The translations under genes and the position numbers were made by a program. From assembly GCF_000013745.1 (NCBI RefSeq), contig NC_007925.1, positions 4,030,001 through 4,094,000 of the forward strand: a stretch of 64,000 bases of DNA, written 5' to 3'. The stretch's first letter is position 1. Each line of letters opens with the position of its first letter. This document shows positions 62,356 to 64,000 of the stretch, one piece after another. Source of the DNA: Rhodopseudomonas_A palustris_F (lineage in GTDB: Bacteria; Pseudomonadota; Alphaproteobacteria; Rhizobiales; Xanthobacteraceae). The notes under the pieces were generated by a model, which ran no database searches, was not told where the DNA came from, and saw only the letters and a program-made list of their open reading frames with translations.

Positions 62356-64000
62356 CCTGTAACGCCGGCTGATCGATCGCCGCCACGATCTCTTCCAGCG
62401 CCACCGGCAGGCGGCGGCGCCAATTCGGATGCTGGTCGACGGTACCGGGAATATTAGGCTGATCGGTGACCTTCAACAGGTCCTCCAGCGAAATCGCCAG
62501 CAGCCGCGAATTGGTCCGGGTCAGAAATTTGGTGACGGCGTAGAAATCGTCGCGCTCGATCGCCTGATGCCGCAGCATGTCGCCGAGCATGCCCAAGGCG
62601 TGCCAGCGCGCATCGTCGGACTCGCCGGGGTCGATGCCGATCGAGCGTTTGAACTGCAGATCGGCGAAGGCACGCCAGCCGGCGAAGGTCGCGAGATCAT
62701 GAGTGTTGAAGGTCACCAGCGCGTTGGCCGGGTAAGCGTCGGGGCCGCGGAACGCGCCGTTGCCCTCGCGCTCGAAGATCATCACCCGATACGACCAGAT
62801 GCCCCACGACGCCAGGCGGTCGCGGAAGCCGTCCGGCACGGTGCCGAGGTCCTCGCCGATCACCACGCAGCGGTTGGCGCAACTCTCCAGCGCGGTGACC
62901 GCGAGCAGCGCCTCGAACGGCATCTGCACATAGGCGCCGTTGTCGGCGCGGAAGCCGTGCGGCACCAGATAGAGTCGCTTTAGCCCGAGCACGTGATCCA
63001 GACGAATGGCGCCGGCGTAGCGCATCGATGCCCGCAGCATGGCGCGATACGGCTCAAAGCAGCGCGCTTCGAGCCCGGCGGCGTTGAAGCCGGCGAGGCC
63101 CCAATCCTGCCCGGCGGTGTTCAGCGGGTCCGGCGGCGCGCCGACGCCGAGCTGCCGCGATATCGCCACCTGCTCGTTCCAGGCGTCGAAGCCGTCGCTC
63201 TGCACGCCCACCGCGACGTCGAGATACAGCCCGATGCTCATGCCGAGCCGTTTGGCGCTGTCGCGACAGCCGCGCAACTGCTCGTCGGCGCACCACTGCA
63301 CGAATTCGATAAATTCGATCTCGCGGTCGTCCTCGCCGGCGCGCAAACTTTCGCATCGCTCGTCGTCAGGCTGCCGCCACTCCGCCGGCCACTCCCACCA
63401 CGGCGTTTTAAATTTGTGACGCAACACCTCGAAACAGGCGAACCGCAACAGCAACGCGCCGCGCTCCTCGCGGAAGGCGGCGAAGGCGGCGGCACGGGCG
63501 CCGACCGGTTTTGCGCAAAACCGCCTGAAGGCCAGCCGCAGCGCGCGCCATTTCAAGCGGGCGACCGCGACGTAGTCGATGGTTTCGCCCTGCACCAGTT
63601 GGGCAATCAACCGCGCGATTGAATCCTGCAAGACGTCGGGCAGATCCGCCCGCGAAAATTCCGGCAATTGCTCGACGTCGATGTACAGCGCGTTGAGAAA
63701 CTGCCGGCTGTTCGGCGAATACGGGCTGCAATCCGACGGCCGATCGTCGAACAGCGCGTGCAGCGGATTGAGCCCGACGCCGCCGGCGCCGAGCGAGGCT
63801 GCCAGATCGATCAGCCGCTCGAGATCGGTGAAATCGCCCATGCCCCAATTGCGGGCCGATCGCACGCCGTAGAGCTGCACCGCCAGGATCCAGCACCGCT
63901 CGAAGCTGCCCGCGTAAGCGGTGGGAGGCGCCACGATCAGCGGCGCCTCGTCCTGGCTCTGCGTCGCATCGGTGAGCTGCAGGCGGTAGCTGCCGATCGG
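62324..64000 (-). CDS. malQ: 4-alpha-glucanotransferase (amylomaltase), 5' end outside window
   Basis: It transfers 4-alpha-glucan chains between acceptors (GH77). At least 558 residues are visible; the frame stays open to the right window edge, so the N-terminus is missing. Key residues are visible: nucleophile Asp in IRLDHVLGL, acid/base Glu in VIGEDLGTVPDGF and the third Asp in FNTHDLATF. Its stop lies inside the GH15 gene, indicating translational coupling. It works with glgX in glycogen breakdown. Confidence 0.95.
   Translation of the reverse strand, partial: PIGSYRLQLTDATQSQDEAPLIVAPPTAYAGSFERCWILAVQLYGVRSARNWGMGDFTDLERLIDLAASLGAGGVGLNPLHALFDDRPSDCSPYSPNSRQFLNALYIDVEQLPEFSRADLPDVLQDSIARLIAQLVQGETIDYVAVARLKWRALRLAFRRFCAKPVGARAAAFAAFREERGALLLRFACFEVLRHKFKTPWWEWPAEWRQPDDERCESLRAGEDDREIEFIEFVQWCADEQLRGCRDSAKRLGMSIGLYLDVAVGVQSDGFDAWNEQVAISRQLGVGAPPDPLNTAGQDWGLAGFNAAGLEARCFEPYRAMLRASMRYAGAIRLDHVLGLKRLYLVPHGFRADNGAYVQMPFEALLAVTALESCANRCVVIGEDLGTVPDGFRDRLASWGIWSYRVMIFEREGNGAFRGPDAYPANALVTFNTHDLATFAGWRAFADLQFKRSIGIDPGESDDARWHALGMLGDMLRHQAIERDDFYAVTKFLTRTNSRLLAISLEDLLKVTDQPNIPGTVDQHPNWRRRLPVALEEIVAAIDQPALQDATSGRGQQR

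Overview
The window is high-GC alphaproteobacterial chromosome. It most resembles the Rhodopseudomonas/Bradyrhizobium group (Nitrobacteraceae). Pointers are the fused transaldolase/glucose-6-phosphate isomerase, the OprB porin, the FtrABCD iron importer, Irr-type iron boxes, DUF2188/DUF3297/DUF6894 small proteins, and many ~115-bp palindromic intergenic repeats. This placement comes from gene content and style; no database search was possible.

Left part (1-31.7 kb). A large-subunit catalase (katE) is followed by glycogen debranching enzyme (glgX), a transglutaminase-fold protein, a DUF2188 protein and an OprB porin. Then comes a four-gene high-affinity iron uptake operon (P19, cupredoxin, FTR1, 4Fe-4S membrane protein). 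An MFS-UspA fusion is divergent from its likely MarR repressor, with two operator-like palindromes between them. The main system is at 13.6-18.7 kb: a Family 2A encapsulin shell, its cysteine desulfurase cargo with a ~265-residue disordered N-terminus, and convergent serine acetyltransferase and cysteine synthase genes. Together they form a cysteine-synthesis and sulfur-mobilisation compartment like SrpGHI of Synechococcus. Next are tRNA-Tyr, rlmB and an IS110/IS1111-type insertion sequence that has split a palindromic repeat and carries a candidate bridge-RNA region. A sugar-acid catabolic locus follows: denD, a carbohydrate ABC importer, an IlvD-type pentonate dehydratase and two SDRs.

Genomic island (31.7-45.8 kb). 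A ~14-kb element sits in the 3' end of tRNA-Gln(CTG). It is bounded by 17-bp direct repeats and carries integrase-arm-like repeats just inside both ends. It encodes a complete type I restriction-modification system, a decayed XRE regulator, and a serine recombinase followed by three unrecognised genes. One of these has DNA polymerase A palm-like motifs. An exported ClpP-fold protein and the tyrosine integrase complete it. No conjugation genes were seen.

Right part (45.8-64 kb). Small hypothetical genes, a GIY-YIG protein, glutathione peroxidase, an amidase and proline iminopeptidase lead to a tightly packed carbon operon: tal-pgi, gnd, zwf, pgl, gntK and a HAD phosphatase. This covers the oxidative pentose phosphate and upper Entner-Doudoroff reactions, with a CRP/FNR-type palindrome upstream. 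The window ends in a GH15 glucoamylase-like gene overlapped by malQ, which runs off the right edge and links back functionally to glgX.
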